DNA of 64,000 bases from Amaricoccus sp. (GTDB taxonomy: Bacteria > Pseudomonadota > Alphaproteobacteria > Rhodobacterales > Rhodobacteraceae): positions 1 to 64,000 of the forward strand of contig NZ_JAGOMQ010000004.1 in assembly GCF_017993425.1 (NCBI RefSeq), read 5' to 3'. The notes below the pieces were generated by a model, which was not told the DNA's origin, ran no database searches, and worked only from the letters and a program-made list of their open reading frames with translations. The translations under genes were made by a program, and so were the position numbers. This document shows, piece after piece, positions 37,547 through 45,799 of the stretch. Positions within the stretch are counted from its first letter, which is position 1, and each line of letters opens with the position of its first letter.

Positions 37547-37575
37547 GATATAGGCCCGCGCGCGGCGGGATGCAA
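37547..37575 (-). promoter_or_regulatory. Predicted sigma-70 promoter of the rimP operon
   Basis: TTGCAT (37570-37575), a 17-bp spacer, then TATATC (37547-37552), read on the minus strand. It predicts a start near 37540 and a leader of about 85 bases. Confidence 0.5.
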
Positions 37576-37616
37576 GGACAATCGCCAGGAGGGCCTTGGC
37601 GTCACCGCCGGACCGG

Positions 37617-37934
37617 CCAACTTCACGACTCTGCCCGCCCGCAGGACAAAGAACCGTCGACCGACCGAAGCGGGCTTGCCCGCGAGGCCACGGCGCGACA
37701 AGCGAAAGCAAGGCTTTCGCCGCGCCGACGGCTGGAGCGCGGTGGCGCGGAAGCCGTGAGGGGCGCCGATTTCACCGAACCACGCAATCCGTCCGTGAGC
37801 GCCCGGCGAGCGCGGGATCGCGCTCGCCCCCCGCGGGGCGATCGCGGACGGATTTGCCGCGGGTCAAATCCGTCTGGCTTCGGGCGTTGCGGCCAACCTT
37901 CGGGCCGGGACCCTCTCCACCGTCGTGCAGCGCG
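37617..37934 (-). repeat. Repeat copy C: near full-length dispersed element, ends decayed
   Basis: The core at 37661-37873 matches copy A in reverse. Homology continues outward to CGTCGTGCAGCGCG at 37921-37934, which differs from the copy A terminal repeat at three of fourteen bases. The other end, CCAACTTCACGACT at 37617-37630, matches at ten of fourteen. No target duplication is visible, so this is an older copy. It lies between the rimP promoter and the Fe-S protein gene. The AT-rich run just beyond 37934 is outside the element. Confidence 0.7.
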
Positions 37935-37996
37935 CGAAAAAACGATACATTTCAAACATTTGATCCGTGTCACACTGTGGGACGCCCCAAAACCGC

Positions 37997-38644
37997 TCAC
38001 CCCCGGTGGAACGAAGCCATGTGGAACGCCGACTGCTCCGCCGCCCGCAGCCCCGCCCCCACCGGGCAGGCGCGCCGCACCGCGCAACCCCGCCCGAGGC
38101 AGTCCGCCCCCTCCGCCCCGTCCAGAAACCCGTGGCAGGCGGCGATGTCGTAGCCCGCCCCGGTCATCGCCCCCGCCGGGCAGGCGGTCAGGCAGGGCCG
38201 CGCGCAGGCGTCGCAGGGCCGCGCCGCCGGGGCCGGCAAGTCGAGCCGCGCCGCGAAGGCGAGCGCCCCGCGATACGAGACGAAGAGCCCGAGCCGGGCA
38301 TGGACCAGCAGGCCCACCGGCGCCTCCCAGGCCATCCCGCTCGCCCGCGCCCAGCGGGTGAACGGCCGCCAGGGCGGCCCGCCGAACGGAAAGAGCGCCG
38401 TCGCCCCCAGCCGCGCCGCGAGCCCCCCGATCACCCGGCGCGACCAGCGGTCCAGCGGATCCGGCCGCCCATCCCCGAATTCCGGCCCGGCGCGGAAGCG
38501 GTCCCAGAACCCCCGCCCGTCCGGGCAGAGGAGCACGATCGTCCCCGTCCCCTCCGGCGCCCCGTCCTCCGGCCCGGGATGCAGCCCGCCGCCGGCGACC
38601 AGCCCCTCGGCCGCCGCCGCCCCGGCCACCCCGGCCCAGCGCAA
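37997..38644 (-). CDS. Ferredoxin-like 4Fe-4S protein
   Basis: The 215-residue protein has a C-terminal iron-sulfur region with cysteine motifs CDACARPCLTACP, a single C in IAACHGFLD, and CLGRGCAVRRACP. Before it come WSRRVIGGLAARLGATALFP and VGLLVHARLGLFVSYRGALA, which recall the ends of epoxyqueuosine reductase (QueG). The cobalamin-binding part of QueG is missing. Similar short proteins are found next to argB in related bacteria, with unknown function. The start is uncertain: TTG 38644 with GGAG nine bases upstream is used here, and a GTG five codons later is possible. It follows argB by five bases. Confidence 0.7.
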   Translation of the reverse strand: MRWAGVAGAAAAEGLVAGGGLHPGPEDGAPEGTGTIVLLCPDGRGFWDRFRAGPEFGDGRPDPLDRWSRRVIGGLAARLGATALFPFGGPPWRPFTRWARASGMAWEAPVGLLVHARLGLFVSYRGALAFAARLDLPAPAARPCDACARPCLTACPAGAMTGAGYDIAACHGFLDGAEGADCLGRGCAVRRACPVGAGLRAAEQSAFHMASFHRG

Positions 38645-38649
38645 CCGCC

Positions 38650-39525
38650 TCAGCTCCGGATCAGCGTGCCCGCGCCATGGGCGGTGAAGAGCTCGAGCAG
38701 CACCGCATGCGGCGCCCGCCCGTCGAGGATCACCGCCGCGGTCACGCCCCCTTCCACGGCGGCGAGCGCCGTCTCGGTCTTCGGGATCATCCCCCCCGAG
38801 ATCACCCCGGAGGCGATCAGCCCGCGCGCCTCCTCGGCGGTCAGGTCGGTCAGCACCACCCCCGCGGCGTCCTTCACTCCGGCGACGTCGGTCAGCAGCA
38901 GCAGCCGGTCCGCCTTCATCGCCGCCGCGATCGCCCCGGCCGCGGTGTCGCCGTTGACGTTGTAGGTCTCGCCCCGCCGCCCCACCCCGAGCGGCGCCAC
39001 CACCGGGATGAAGTCCGAGCCGAGGAAGATCCGCAGCACCTCCGGGTGCATCTCCACCGGCTTGCCCACGAAGCCAAGGTCCACCCCGCCGCCGCCGAGG
39101 TCCTTCTCGCAGACCATCAGGCTCGCATCCTTGCCCGAGAGCCCGACCGCCTTGCCGCCCTGCCGGTTGATCGCCGCGACGATCCCCTTGTTGATCCGGC
39201 CCGACAGGACCATCTCGACCACCTCGACGGTGGCCTCGTCGGTCACCCGCTTGCCGTCGACGAAGCTCGACGAGATCGCCAGCCGCTTCAGCATGTCGTT
39301 GATCATCGGCCCGCCGCCATGGACAACGACCGGATGGACGTTGCACTGCTTCATCAGCACCACGTCGCGGGCGAACTCGTCCATCGCCGCGGCCGAGCCC
39401 ATGGCGTGGCCGCCGAGCTTGATGACGATCGTCGCGCCGTCGTAGCGCTGGAGATACGGCAGCGCCTCGCTCAGCGTGCGCGCGGTCGCGATCCAGTCGC
39501 GCGTCTGGGCGGATGACTTCTCCAT
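38650..39525 (-). CDS. argB: N-acetylglutamate kinase
   Basis: This 291-residue amino-acid kinase phosphorylates N-acetyl-L-glutamate, the second step of arginine synthesis. Motifs are [12 protein letters not shown] (ATP phosphate loop), [12 protein letters not shown] (substrate loop), [23 protein letters not shown], and [29 protein letters not shown]. The N-terminal helix ([21 protein letters not shown]) found in arginine-sensitive hexameric enzymes is present, so feedback inhibition by arginine is expected. The ATG at 39525 follows a GGGGGGA-like site. It is divergent from the SPOR-like pair. Confidence 0.96.
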   Translation of the reverse strand: MEKSSAQTRDWIATARTLSEALPYLQRYDGATIVIKLGGHAMGSAAAMDEFARDVVLMKQCNVHPVVVHGGGPMINDMLKRLAISSSFVDGKRVTDEATVEVVEMVLSGRINKGIVAAINRQGGKAVGLSGKDASLMVCEKDLGGGGVDLGFVGKPVEMHPEVLRIFLGSDFIPVVAPLGVGRRGETYNVNGDTAAGAIAAAMKADRLLLLTDVAGVKDAAGVVLTDLTAEEARGLIASGVISGGMIPKTETALAAVEGGVTAAVILDGRAPHAVLLELFTAHGAGTLIRS

Positions 39526-39613
39526 GGGGGGAACGCTCCTGCGCAGAGGTCGTTGTCCGGGGTCGGCGCGGGGCTTACACTCGGCGCCCGGGCTCGACAA
39601 GGAGTCGCCGCGC

Positions 39614-40129
39614 ATGCGCAAGGCCGTCCTCACCCTTCTCGCCGCGCTGGCCGCCGGCGCCGCGGCCGCGGCCTCGCCGGGCGTCGACCAGACCTGCGTG
39701 AACCGCTTCCGCGCCTACGACACCGCCACCACCACCTTCTCCAACACCGACTGGGGCCGCTACGGCTCGATCGCGCCGGCGATCAGCCGCGCCATCCAGC
39801 GCCTGCGCGCCGGAAACTGCATCACGAACTGGGACGACGTCGCGCTGATGCCGACCGTCGAGCGCGAGCTCCGGGGCAAGCTCAAGGGCGAGCACGGCGC
39901 GCCGATCCGCCCGATCGCGGTGATGGTCGGCATCGTCGGCGGCTTCTCCGAGGAGCTGCAGGCGCGGCAGTTCTTCTCCGCCCTCGGCTACCGGGTCCGC
40001 AGCCAGGGCGCGCCCTATCTCGGCCGGCGCATCTTCATCGGGCCGTTCGCCACCGAGGGCGGCCTCGCCGAGGCGCTGGCGGTCGCGGTCGAGGCCGGCT
40101 TCGTCGGGCCCTACCCGAAGCTCTTCTGA
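39614..40129 (+). CDS. Periplasmic SPOR-like domain protein
   Basis: The 171-residue product has a signal peptide ([17 protein letters not shown]) and one domain of about 75 residues at the C-terminus. That domain contains [32 protein letters not shown] and [19 protein letters not shown]. The pattern of a repeated beta-alpha unit ending in a GPF strand resembles SPOR domains, which bind denuded septal peptidoglycan; this is an inference. Two cysteines in the middle part (VDQTCVNRF and GNCITNW) may pair. The next gene encodes a paralogue, starting at the last base of this stop codon (TGATG). Confidence 0.72.
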   Translation: MRKAVLTLLAALAAGAAAAASPGVDQTCVNRFRAYDTATTTFSNTDWGRYGSIAPAISRAIQRLRAGNCITNWDDVALMPTVERELRGKLKGEHGAPIRPIAVMVGIVGGFSEELQARQFFSALGYRVRSQGAPYLGRRIFIGPFATEGGLAEALAVAVEAGFVGPYPKLF

Positions 40130-40680
40130 TGCGCCGCGCCGCCGCCCTCGCGCTGGCGGCCCTGACGCTGGCCGGTTGCGCCGGCGGCATCCCGCCGCAG
40201 AGCCGCGACCGCTCGGCCTGCGTCGGGCTGTTCCGGCAGTTCGACATCTACGCCAACGCCATGCCCAACGAGGCGCGCGACCCCTGGACGGGACGCGAGC
40301 GCACGCCGTGGCCGCTCTTCCAGTACCGCCAGCTCCTCGTGCAGAACGGCTGCACGACCCGGCCGGACGACCTCGCCCGCCTCGACGCCGTCGCCGCCGC
40401 CCGCAAGGCGGCGGGCTGGCGGCTCGCCGACAGCGGCCCGCCGGCGCCCTATCCGGGCAGCGTCCATGCCGGCACGGTGACGAGCGACGCCGAGGCGGCG
40501 CGCGCCGTCGCCTTCTTCGAGGGGCTCGGGATCCGCGCGACCAGCATCGGGGCCCCGGGCCTCGGCCGGCGGGTGTTCATCGGCCCGTTCCGCAGCCAGG
40601 GCGCGGTCGGCGAGGCGATCCGGCTCGCCGCCGAGGCGGGCTTCGTCGCGCCCTACGCCTCGCAGTTCTACCGGTTCTGA
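40129..40680 (+). CDS. SPOR-like lipoprotein, paralogue of the upstream gene
   Basis: The 183-residue protein has a lipobox LAGC with the lipidated cysteine at C17. The C-terminal segment (AVAFFEGLGIRATSIGAPGL, then GRRVFIGPFRSQGAVGEAI) aligns with the same part of its neighbour, and both share a cysteine pair placed similarly (SACVGLFRQFDIYANAM and QNGCTTRPDDLA). The two arose by tandem duplication and then split into a soluble and a membrane-anchored form. Its ATG overlaps the previous stop by one base. The GPF-type domain again suggests a cell-wall link, not proved. Confidence 0.75.
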   Translation: MRRAAALALAALTLAGCAGGIPPQSRDRSACVGLFRQFDIYANAMPNEARDPWTGRERTPWPLFQYRQLLVQNGCTTRPDDLARLDAVAAARKAAGWRLADSGPPAPYPGSVHAGTVTSDAEAARAVAFFEGLGIRATSIGAPGLGRRVFIGPFRSQGAVGEAIRLAAEAGFVAPYASQFYRF

Positions 40681-41087
40681 TGGCCGGGCCGCGCCTCCTC
40701 TCCGGCGGCAACCCGCAGATCCCGAAGGGCCACGGCGACGCCCCGGTGCAGGCCTACATCGCCGCCATGCCGGGCTGGAAGCAGACGGTGGGCCGCCGGC
40801 TCGATGCGCTCATCGTCGCCGCCGTCCCCGGCGTCCGCAAGGCGGTGAAGTGGAACTCGCCGCTTTACGGCATGGACGGCGAGACCTGGTTCCTGAGCTT
40901 CCACTGCTTCGAGCGCTACGTGAAGGTCGCCTTCCACCGCGGCGCGCGCCTGGACCCGCCGCCGCCGGTCGCCTCGAAGCACCCGGAGGTCCGCTACCTC
41001 CACATCCACGAGGGCGAGGAGATCGACGCGGGCCAGCTCGGTGACTGGGTCCGGCAGGCGAGCCGCCTCCCTGGCGAGCGGATGTGA
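40680..41087 (+). CDS. DUF1801 protein (YdhG-like), first of two
   Basis: The 135-residue cytoplasmic protein carries the DUF1801 fold: VQAYIAAMPGWKQTVGRRLD, AVPGVRKAVKWNSPLYGMDG, FLSFHCFERYVKVAFHRGA. The family is widespread and of unknown biochemistry. The start ATG shares its first base with the stop of the upstream lipoprotein gene, and its own stop overlaps the next start. The four genes from 39614 therefore read as one tightly packed operon, though no functional link between SPOR-like and DUF1801 proteins is known. Confidence 0.82.
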   Translation: MAGPRLLSGGNPQIPKGHGDAPVQAYIAAMPGWKQTVGRRLDALIVAAVPGVRKAVKWNSPLYGMDGETWFLSFHCFERYVKVAFHRGARLDPPPPVASKHPEVRYLHIHEGEEIDAGQLGDWVRQASRLPGERM

Positions 41088-41479
41088 CGATGGCGGGGGA
41101 GCCCACCGCCTCGGAGCGCATCGACGCCCGCATCGCCGGGCTGGCGGACTGGCGGGGCGCCATGCTCGCGCGTGTCCGGGCGCTGATCCGGGAAGCTGAC
41201 CCCGAGGTGGTAGAGGAATGGAAGTGGCGCGGCGTGCCGGTCTGGTCGCACGACGGCATCCTCTGCACCGGCGAGACCTACAAGGCGGTCGTCAAGCTCA
41301 CCTTCGCGAAGGGAGCGGCGCTGCCCGACCCGTCCGGGCTCTTCAACGCCAGCCTCGACGGCTCCGTCCGCCGCGCCATCGACCTCCGCGAGGGCGACGA
41401 CCCCGACCCGGAGGCCTTCCGCGCCCTGATCCGCGCCGCCGTCGCCCTCAACGCCGCGAAGCCCTCCCGGCGCCGCTGA
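41084..41479 (+). CDS. DUF1801 protein, second of two
   Basis: The 131-residue protein shows VRALIREADPEVVEEWKWRGVPVW and ILCTGETYKAVVKLTFAKGAAL, a DUF1801 arrangement similar to the gene before it but diverged. The start is GTG 41084, overlapping the previous stop as GTGA; an ATG two codons later is equally possible. The function is unknown. It ends the four-gene operon, 88 bases before the stop of the convergent sugar permease gene. Confidence 0.8.
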   Translation: MTMAGEPTASERIDARIAGLADWRGAMLARVRALIREADPEVVEEWKWRGVPVWSHDGILCTGETYKAVVKLTFAKGAALPDPSGLFNASLDGSVRRAIDLREGDDPDPEAFRALIRAAVALNAAKPSRRR

Positions 41480-41567
41480 CCGGCGCGGAGAAATGTCGCA
41501 CGGTGCGACAGGGGTCAAGACGCTGGATTCAATCAGGAATGAAAATTTGGTGGCCTCGCGGCCGGGA

Positions 41568-42548
41568 TCAGGCGGGCTGACGGCCGTAGAGGAGGAGCAT
41601 CCCGATGATCACGGCGCCGTAGATCAACTGCCGGCCGGCTTCCTCGATCTGCATCACCGAGAGGATGGATTGCAGGAGCGTGATCAGGATGACGCCGGCC
41701 ACGGTGCCGAGGTACGAGCCGCGGCCGCCGAGGACGTGCGTGCCGCCAAGGACGACCGCGGCGATGGCGGGCAGCAGGTAGGCGTCGCCCATCGACTGCG
41801 CCGCCTTGGAGGCGTAGCCGGCGAGGAGCACGCCGCCGAAGGCGCTGAGGGCGCCGGCGATCACGAAGGCGAGGAGCACCACGCGGCGGGTGTCAACGCC
41901 GGAGAGATAGACGGCGCGCTCGCGGTTGCCGATGCCGTAGACGGCGCGGCCGAAGGTGGTCCGGGTCAGCACGAAGACCGCGCCCGCTCCGATCAGGATC
42001 CAGACGAGCACCGAGTTGGGGACGCCGGGGACGAGGAAGCCCGTGGCGAGCCAGCGCATCGCCGGCGAGGCGCTGTCCTGCGGCGAGAACCCGCCGGTGT
42101 AGACGACCATCAGGCCTTGCGCGACGGCGTTGGTGGCGAGCGTCACGATCATCGAGGGGATGCGCAGGTAGGCCACCCCGAGGCCGTTCACGAGGCCGAT
42201 CAGCGCGCCGCAGAGGACGCCGAACGGCACGGAGAGGATCTCGCCGGTGAGCCCGTAGGCGGCGGCCGCGCTCGCCATCATCGCGCCGGTGGAGACCACC
42301 CAGGGCACCGAGAGGTCGATATGGCCGAGCAGGATGACGAGCATCGTGCCGGTGGCGATGACGCCGAGGAAGGAGGCGACCTTCAGCTGCTGCATCAGGT
42401 AGGGGAAAGAGAGGAAGTTCGGGGAGTAGAGGCTGCCGAGGAGCAGCAGGAGCAGGATGCAGCCGAACGAGATCAGCACCGCGGGATCGGCCCGGCGGAG
42501 CGGACCGGGCAGGCGGGCGCGCAGGCCGGCGGGGGCGGCGTCGCGCAT
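41568..42548 (-). CDS. Sugar ABC transporter permease (RbsC/YjfF type)
   Basis: This 326-residue inner-membrane permease has eight to ten helices and the BPD_transp_2 pattern: LGHIDLSVPWVVSTGAMMAS, then GRGSYLGTVAGVILITLLQS near the end. The coupling region AVYLSGVDTRRVVLLAFVIAGALSAFGG faces the ATPase. The start ATG 42548 shares one base with the stop of the other permease (TAATG). The two permeases form the heterodimeric channel of the import system whose ATPase and binding protein are encoded upstream. The sugar is unknown; pentoses or galactofuranose-like sugars are typical. Confidence 0.92.
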   Translation of the reverse strand: MRDAAPAGLRARLPGPLRRADPAVLISFGCILLLLLLGSLYSPNFLSFPYLMQQLKVASFLGVIATGTMLVILLGHIDLSVPWVVSTGAMMASAAAAYGLTGEILSVPFGVLCGALIGLVNGLGVAYLRIPSMIVTLATNAVAQGLMVVYTGGFSPQDSASPAMRWLATGFLVPGVPNSVLVWILIGAGAVFVLTRTTFGRAVYGIGNRERAVYLSGVDTRRVVLLAFVIAGALSAFGGVLLAGYASKAAQSMGDAYLLPAIAAVVLGGTHVLGGRGSYLGTVAGVILITLLQSILSVMQIEEAGRQLIYGAVIIGMLLLYGRQPA

Positions 42549-43528
42549 TATTCGAACCAGTCCAGACGGTTGCGGACGCGGAGGAGGCCGAAGGCGCCGA
42601 GGCTGACCGCGAGCGCCAGCACGACGCCCTGGAAGAGCGGCTGCCAGAGCGGGTCGAGGTCGAAGACGAAGAGCAGATCGCCGATGGTGCGGAAGGCGAG
42701 CGCGCCGAAGATCGCGCCCACGGCGCTGCCGCGGCCGCCGGAGAGGGCGACGCCGCCGAGGACCACCGCGGCGATCGAGTAGAGGGTATAGGCGTTGCCG
42801 GAGGCGTAGGCGGCCTCGCCGGTGTAGGAGTAGAAGGTGAGGAAGAGCCCGCCGAGCGAGGCGAAGAGGCCGGCGAGGGTGTAGGCGGCGAACTTCGCCC
42901 GGCGGATCGGCATCCCGGACATGTAGGCGGCGACCTCGGAGGAGCCGGCGGCGTAGGCGGCGCGGCCGAGGACGGAGCGGCTGAACGGGACCCAGATCGC
43001 CAGGGTGGCGAGCCCGAGCCCGACGAGCGCCGCGGGGACGACGCCGAGGACGCGGCCGGTGAGCGCGTCGGCGAGGCCCTCGTTGACCGAGCCGCCGGGG
43101 AAGGGGCGCAGCAGCAGCGCGAGGCCGTAGAAGATCGCGCTGGTGGCGATGGTGGTGACGATCGGCTGGAGCCGGCCGTAGATGACGATCAGGCCGTTGA
43201 GCGCGCCGCAGGCGAGGCCGGCGCCGAGGACGGCGAGAACGCCCAGGCCGGTCTGGAACGGGGTTCCGACGACGAGCCAGGAGGCGAGGCAGTTTGTCAG
43301 CACGAGGACCATGCCGACGGAGAGGTCGATGCCGGCGGTGATGACGACGAGGGCCTGGGCGACGGCGACGAAGGCGAGGAGGGTGGCCTTGTTCGAGGCG
43401 GTCTGCACCACGTTGGCGGTGAAGCCGGCGGGGTGGTTGGAGACGTAGATCACGAACATGACGGCGAAGATGGCGACCGCCATCAGCGCGCCGCGGCTCT
43501 CGGCGAGCCAGTAGCGCCAGTCCCTCAC
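42548..43528 (-). CDS. Sugar ABC transporter permease (RbsC/YtfT type)
   Basis: This 326-residue permease is of the same family as the next gene. Its helices include VVITAGIDLSVGMVLVLTNC, and the coupling loop is VAAYMSGMPIRRAKFAAYTLAGLFASLGG. The C-terminal signature is VVLGGVALSGGRGSAVGAIF. It begins the permease part of the operon, 619 bp after the ATPase gene, an unusual distance caused in part by repeat copy D. With that insertion its expression may depend on readthrough or on a promoter inside the gap. Confidence 0.92.
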   Translation of the reverse strand: MRDWRYWLAESRGALMAVAIFAVMFVIYVSNHPAGFTANVVQTASNKATLLAFVAVAQALVVITAGIDLSVGMVLVLTNCLASWLVVGTPFQTGLGVLAVLGAGLACGALNGLIVIYGRLQPIVTTIATSAIFYGLALLLRPFPGGSVNEGLADALTGRVLGVVPAALVGLGLATLAIWVPFSRSVLGRAAYAAGSSEVAAYMSGMPIRRAKFAAYTLAGLFASLGGLFLTFYSYTGEAAYASGNAYTLYSIAAVVLGGVALSGGRGSAVGAIFGALAFRTIGDLLFVFDLDPLWQPLFQGVVLALAVSLGAFGLLRVRNRLDWFE

Positions 43529-43830
43529 GGGGCGACTCCCGGTGGAATTGGCGCTGTCTTGGGTTTGGGGGAGAAGTAGCGGGAAGGCTTGGGTTTTTCG
43601 GAGCTGGAAACGGGCTGGAATGCGGCTGGAATCCGGCTTGCCATTTCGAGCTTCCGGGCAGGTCTAGGGGCCGTCCGGTCGCCGGAGGCGCCCGGCCGGG
43701 CCGGGCTCGGGCGCCGGAGGCCGGAGCCGCCGGGGTCTGCGGAGGGCATCGGCGCGCCGGACTCGGGGCGATCGCAGATCCCGGCTGAAACGGCGGATCG
43801 GGTCGGAACAGGGCGTGACCTCGAAGCCCG
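43529..43830. other. GC-rich gap between repeat copy D and the permease genes
   Basis: No gene is seen. The sequence is rich in C/G runs around 43680-43735 and could fold strongly. It is the leader of the downstream permease pair (minus strand), so any secondary promoter would lie here or within the repeat. Confidence 0.4.
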
Positions 43831-44046
43831 ACGGATTTGACCCGTGGCAAATCCGTCCGCGATCGCCCCTGCGGGGGGCGAGCGCGTCGCCGCGCTCGCC
43901 GGGGCGATCACGGACGGATGGCGCGCGACGGGGAAATCTTCACCCCCCACGGCCTCCGCGCCAACGCGCTCCAGCCGTCGGCGCGGCGAAAGCCGTGCTT
44001 TCGCTTGTCGCGCCGTGGCCTCGCGGGCAGAGCCCGCTTCGGTCGG
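43831..44046 (+). repeat. Repeat copy D: core inserted in the sugar ABC operon
   Basis: This 216-bp core is closely similar to copy A in the same orientation, with all hairpin arms kept (ACGGATTTG/CAAATCCGT, the GGCGAGCGCG arm, GCGAAAG/CTTTCGC). Terminal repeats and a target duplication were not found. A short hairpin (TGCCGG/CCGGCA) lies just right of it. It lies between the ATPase gene and the two permease genes, antisense to the operon's direction of transcription. Confidence 0.82.
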
Positions 44047-44147
44047 CTGGATGCCGGCTTCATCCGGCACGGGCAGGCAGGCGCCGGCGATGCTGGCGCG
44101 CCGGGCCGCCGGGCGCGACCTCTGGGCGAGGGGAGCAGGCGCAGGGG

Positions 44148-45656
44148 TCATGCCGCGGTCTCCGGGATGTTGAGGGCGCTGGCGATCAGGGCGCGCTCGG
44201 TGATCTCGTGGCCGGCGAGCTCGCGGATCACCGCGCCGTCGTACATGACGAGCACGCGGTCGCAGCAGCCGATCAGCTCGGCGTAGTCGGTCGAGTAGAA
44301 GAGGATCGCCGCGCCCGCGTCGGCGAGGCGGCGGAGGAGCTGGTAGATCTCCTGCTTGGTGCCGACGTCGATGCCGCGGGTCGGGTCGTTGAGCAGGATG
44401 ATGCGCGGGCGGTTCGCCAGCCACTTGGCGATCACCACCTTCTGCTGGTTGCCGCCGGAGAGCGCGCCTACGGGCACGTCGGGGCTCGCGGCCTTGATGG
44501 CGAGGAGCTTCGTCATCTCGTCGATCAGCCCGGCCTCGGCGGCGCGGTCGACGATCCCGCGCGGCGCGATGCGATCGAAGGCGGCGAAGCCGAGGTTCTC
44601 GCCGACCGTCATCGGCAGCATCAGGCCCTCGGTCTTGCGGTCCTCGGGGATCAGCGCCATGCCGAGGCCGCGGGCGCGGACCGGGCTCGCGATGCGCTCG
44701 GGGCGGCCCTCGACCTCGACGCCGCCGCGGAGGTCGCGCAGCACCCCGAAGAGCCCGAGCAGCAGCTCGCGCTGGCCCTGCCCGTCGAGCCCGCCGAGGC
44801 CGACGACCTCGCCGCGGCCCACCTCGAAGGAGACGTCGCGCAGCCGGTCGGTGGCGAGCCCGCGCGCGGCGAGCACGGTCTCCGGCAGGCCGACGCGCGG
44901 CCGGCGCGGCGGGAAGACGTGGCTGTACTCGCGGCCGATCATCATCTCGACCACCTCCTGGTCGGTGCGCGCGCCGGCGGCGTAGGTGGCGACGTTGCGG
45001 CCGTTGCGGAACACGGTGCATTCGTCGGCCAGCGCCTCGATCTCGTGCATCCGGTGCGAGATGTAGACGAGCGCCAGCCCCGCGTCGCGGAGCCGCTTCA
45101 GCACGCCGAACACCTTGTCGACGTCCGCCGCGGTCAGCGCCGAGGTGGCCTCGTCGAGGATGAGGATGCGCGGGCGCTGCGCGAGCGCCTTGGCGATCTC
45201 GACCATCTGCCGGCGCGACAGCGGCAGGTCCTTGACCAGCGCCAGCGGGTGGATGTCGGCGGCGCCGGCGCTCGCGAGCGCCGCCTCGGCCAGCCGGCGC
45301 TGGGCGCGGCGGTCGATCATGCCGAGGCGGGTGGGCGGGCGGCGGATGACGATGTTGTCGGCGACCGACAGGTCGGGGATCAGCGACAGCTCCTGGAAGA
45401 CGCAGACGATGCCGGCGTCGCTGGCCGCGGCCGGCGAGGGGAAGGAGACGGCGCGGCCGTCGAGCGTCATCGTGCCGGCGTCGGGCTGCACGACGCCGGA
45501 CATGATCTTGATCAGCGTCGACTTGCCGGCGCCGTTCTCGCCGAGGACGGCGTGGATCGCCCCGGCGCGGACGGCGAGCTCGGCGTCGGCGAGCGCCACG
45601 ACGCCGCCGTAGCGCCGGGACACGCCCTCCATGCGAAGGAGCGGCTGGTCGGGCAT
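44148..45656 (-). CDS. Sugar ABC transporter ATP-binding protein (RbsA/XylG type)
   Basis: This 502-residue protein has two ATPase halves. The first has Walker A LGENGAGKST, signature LSRRQMVEI and Walker B ILILDEATSAL. The second has a degenerate Walker A (LGGLDGQGQREL), the signature LSGGNQQKV and a Walker B of LLNDPTRGIDV. This is the usual carbohydrate-uptake-2 pattern, in which only the first site is fully catalytic. The ATG is at 45656. It follows the binding-protein gene after a 143-bp spacer containing a strong hairpin. Confidence 0.94.
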   Translation of the reverse strand: MPDQPLLRMEGVSRRYGGVVALADAELAVRAGAIHAVLGENGAGKSTLIKIMSGVVQPDAGTMTLDGRAVSFPSPAAASDAGIVCVFQELSLIPDLSVADNIVIRRPPTRLGMIDRRAQRRLAEAALASAGAADIHPLALVKDLPLSRRQMVEIAKALAQRPRILILDEATSALTAADVDKVFGVLKRLRDAGLALVYISHRMHEIEALADECTVFRNGRNVATYAAGARTDQEVVEMMIGREYSHVFPPRRPRVGLPETVLAARGLATDRLRDVSFEVGRGEVVGLGGLDGQGQRELLLGLFGVLRDLRGGVEVEGRPERIASPVRARGLGMALIPEDRKTEGLMLPMTVGENLGFAAFDRIAPRGIVDRAAEAGLIDEMTKLLAIKAASPDVPVGALSGGNQQKVVIAKWLANRPRIILLNDPTRGIDVGTKQEIYQLLRRLADAGAAILFYSTDYAELIGCCDRVLVMYDGAVIRELAGHEITERALIASALNIPETAA

Positions 45657-45768
45657 GGGCTCGCTCCCCTCGGGCGGGCGGAGGAGGGACCGCGACGGAG
45701 GCGGCCCTCGGGACTGCTGGTCGGGCCGCCCCGCGGGCGACCCTCGGGGTTGCCGGCGGGGTTGCCGG

Positions 45769-45792
45769 CGGGGCCGCCGGGCGGCGGCCCCG
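45769..45792 (-). promoter_or_regulatory. Intra-operon hairpin after the binding-protein gene
   Basis: A 10-bp stem (CGGGGCCGCC with GGCGGCCCCG) and 4-base loop lie seven bases past the binding-protein stop. Such hairpins often stabilise the upstream message, giving more binding protein than transporter. A direct repeat, GGGGTTGCCGGC twice, adjoins it. Confidence 0.5.
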
Positions 45793-45799
45793 GGGGCGG

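Noticed and set aside
37608..37943. Target duplication around repeat copy C
   Set aside because: The 9 bases on each side (CCGGACCGG and CGAAAAAAC) do not match, so no duplication can be claimed.
43531..43850. Open frame joining the repeat D region to the permease genes
   Set aside because: A frame open only by GC bias; both permeases have normal starts at 42548 and 43528.
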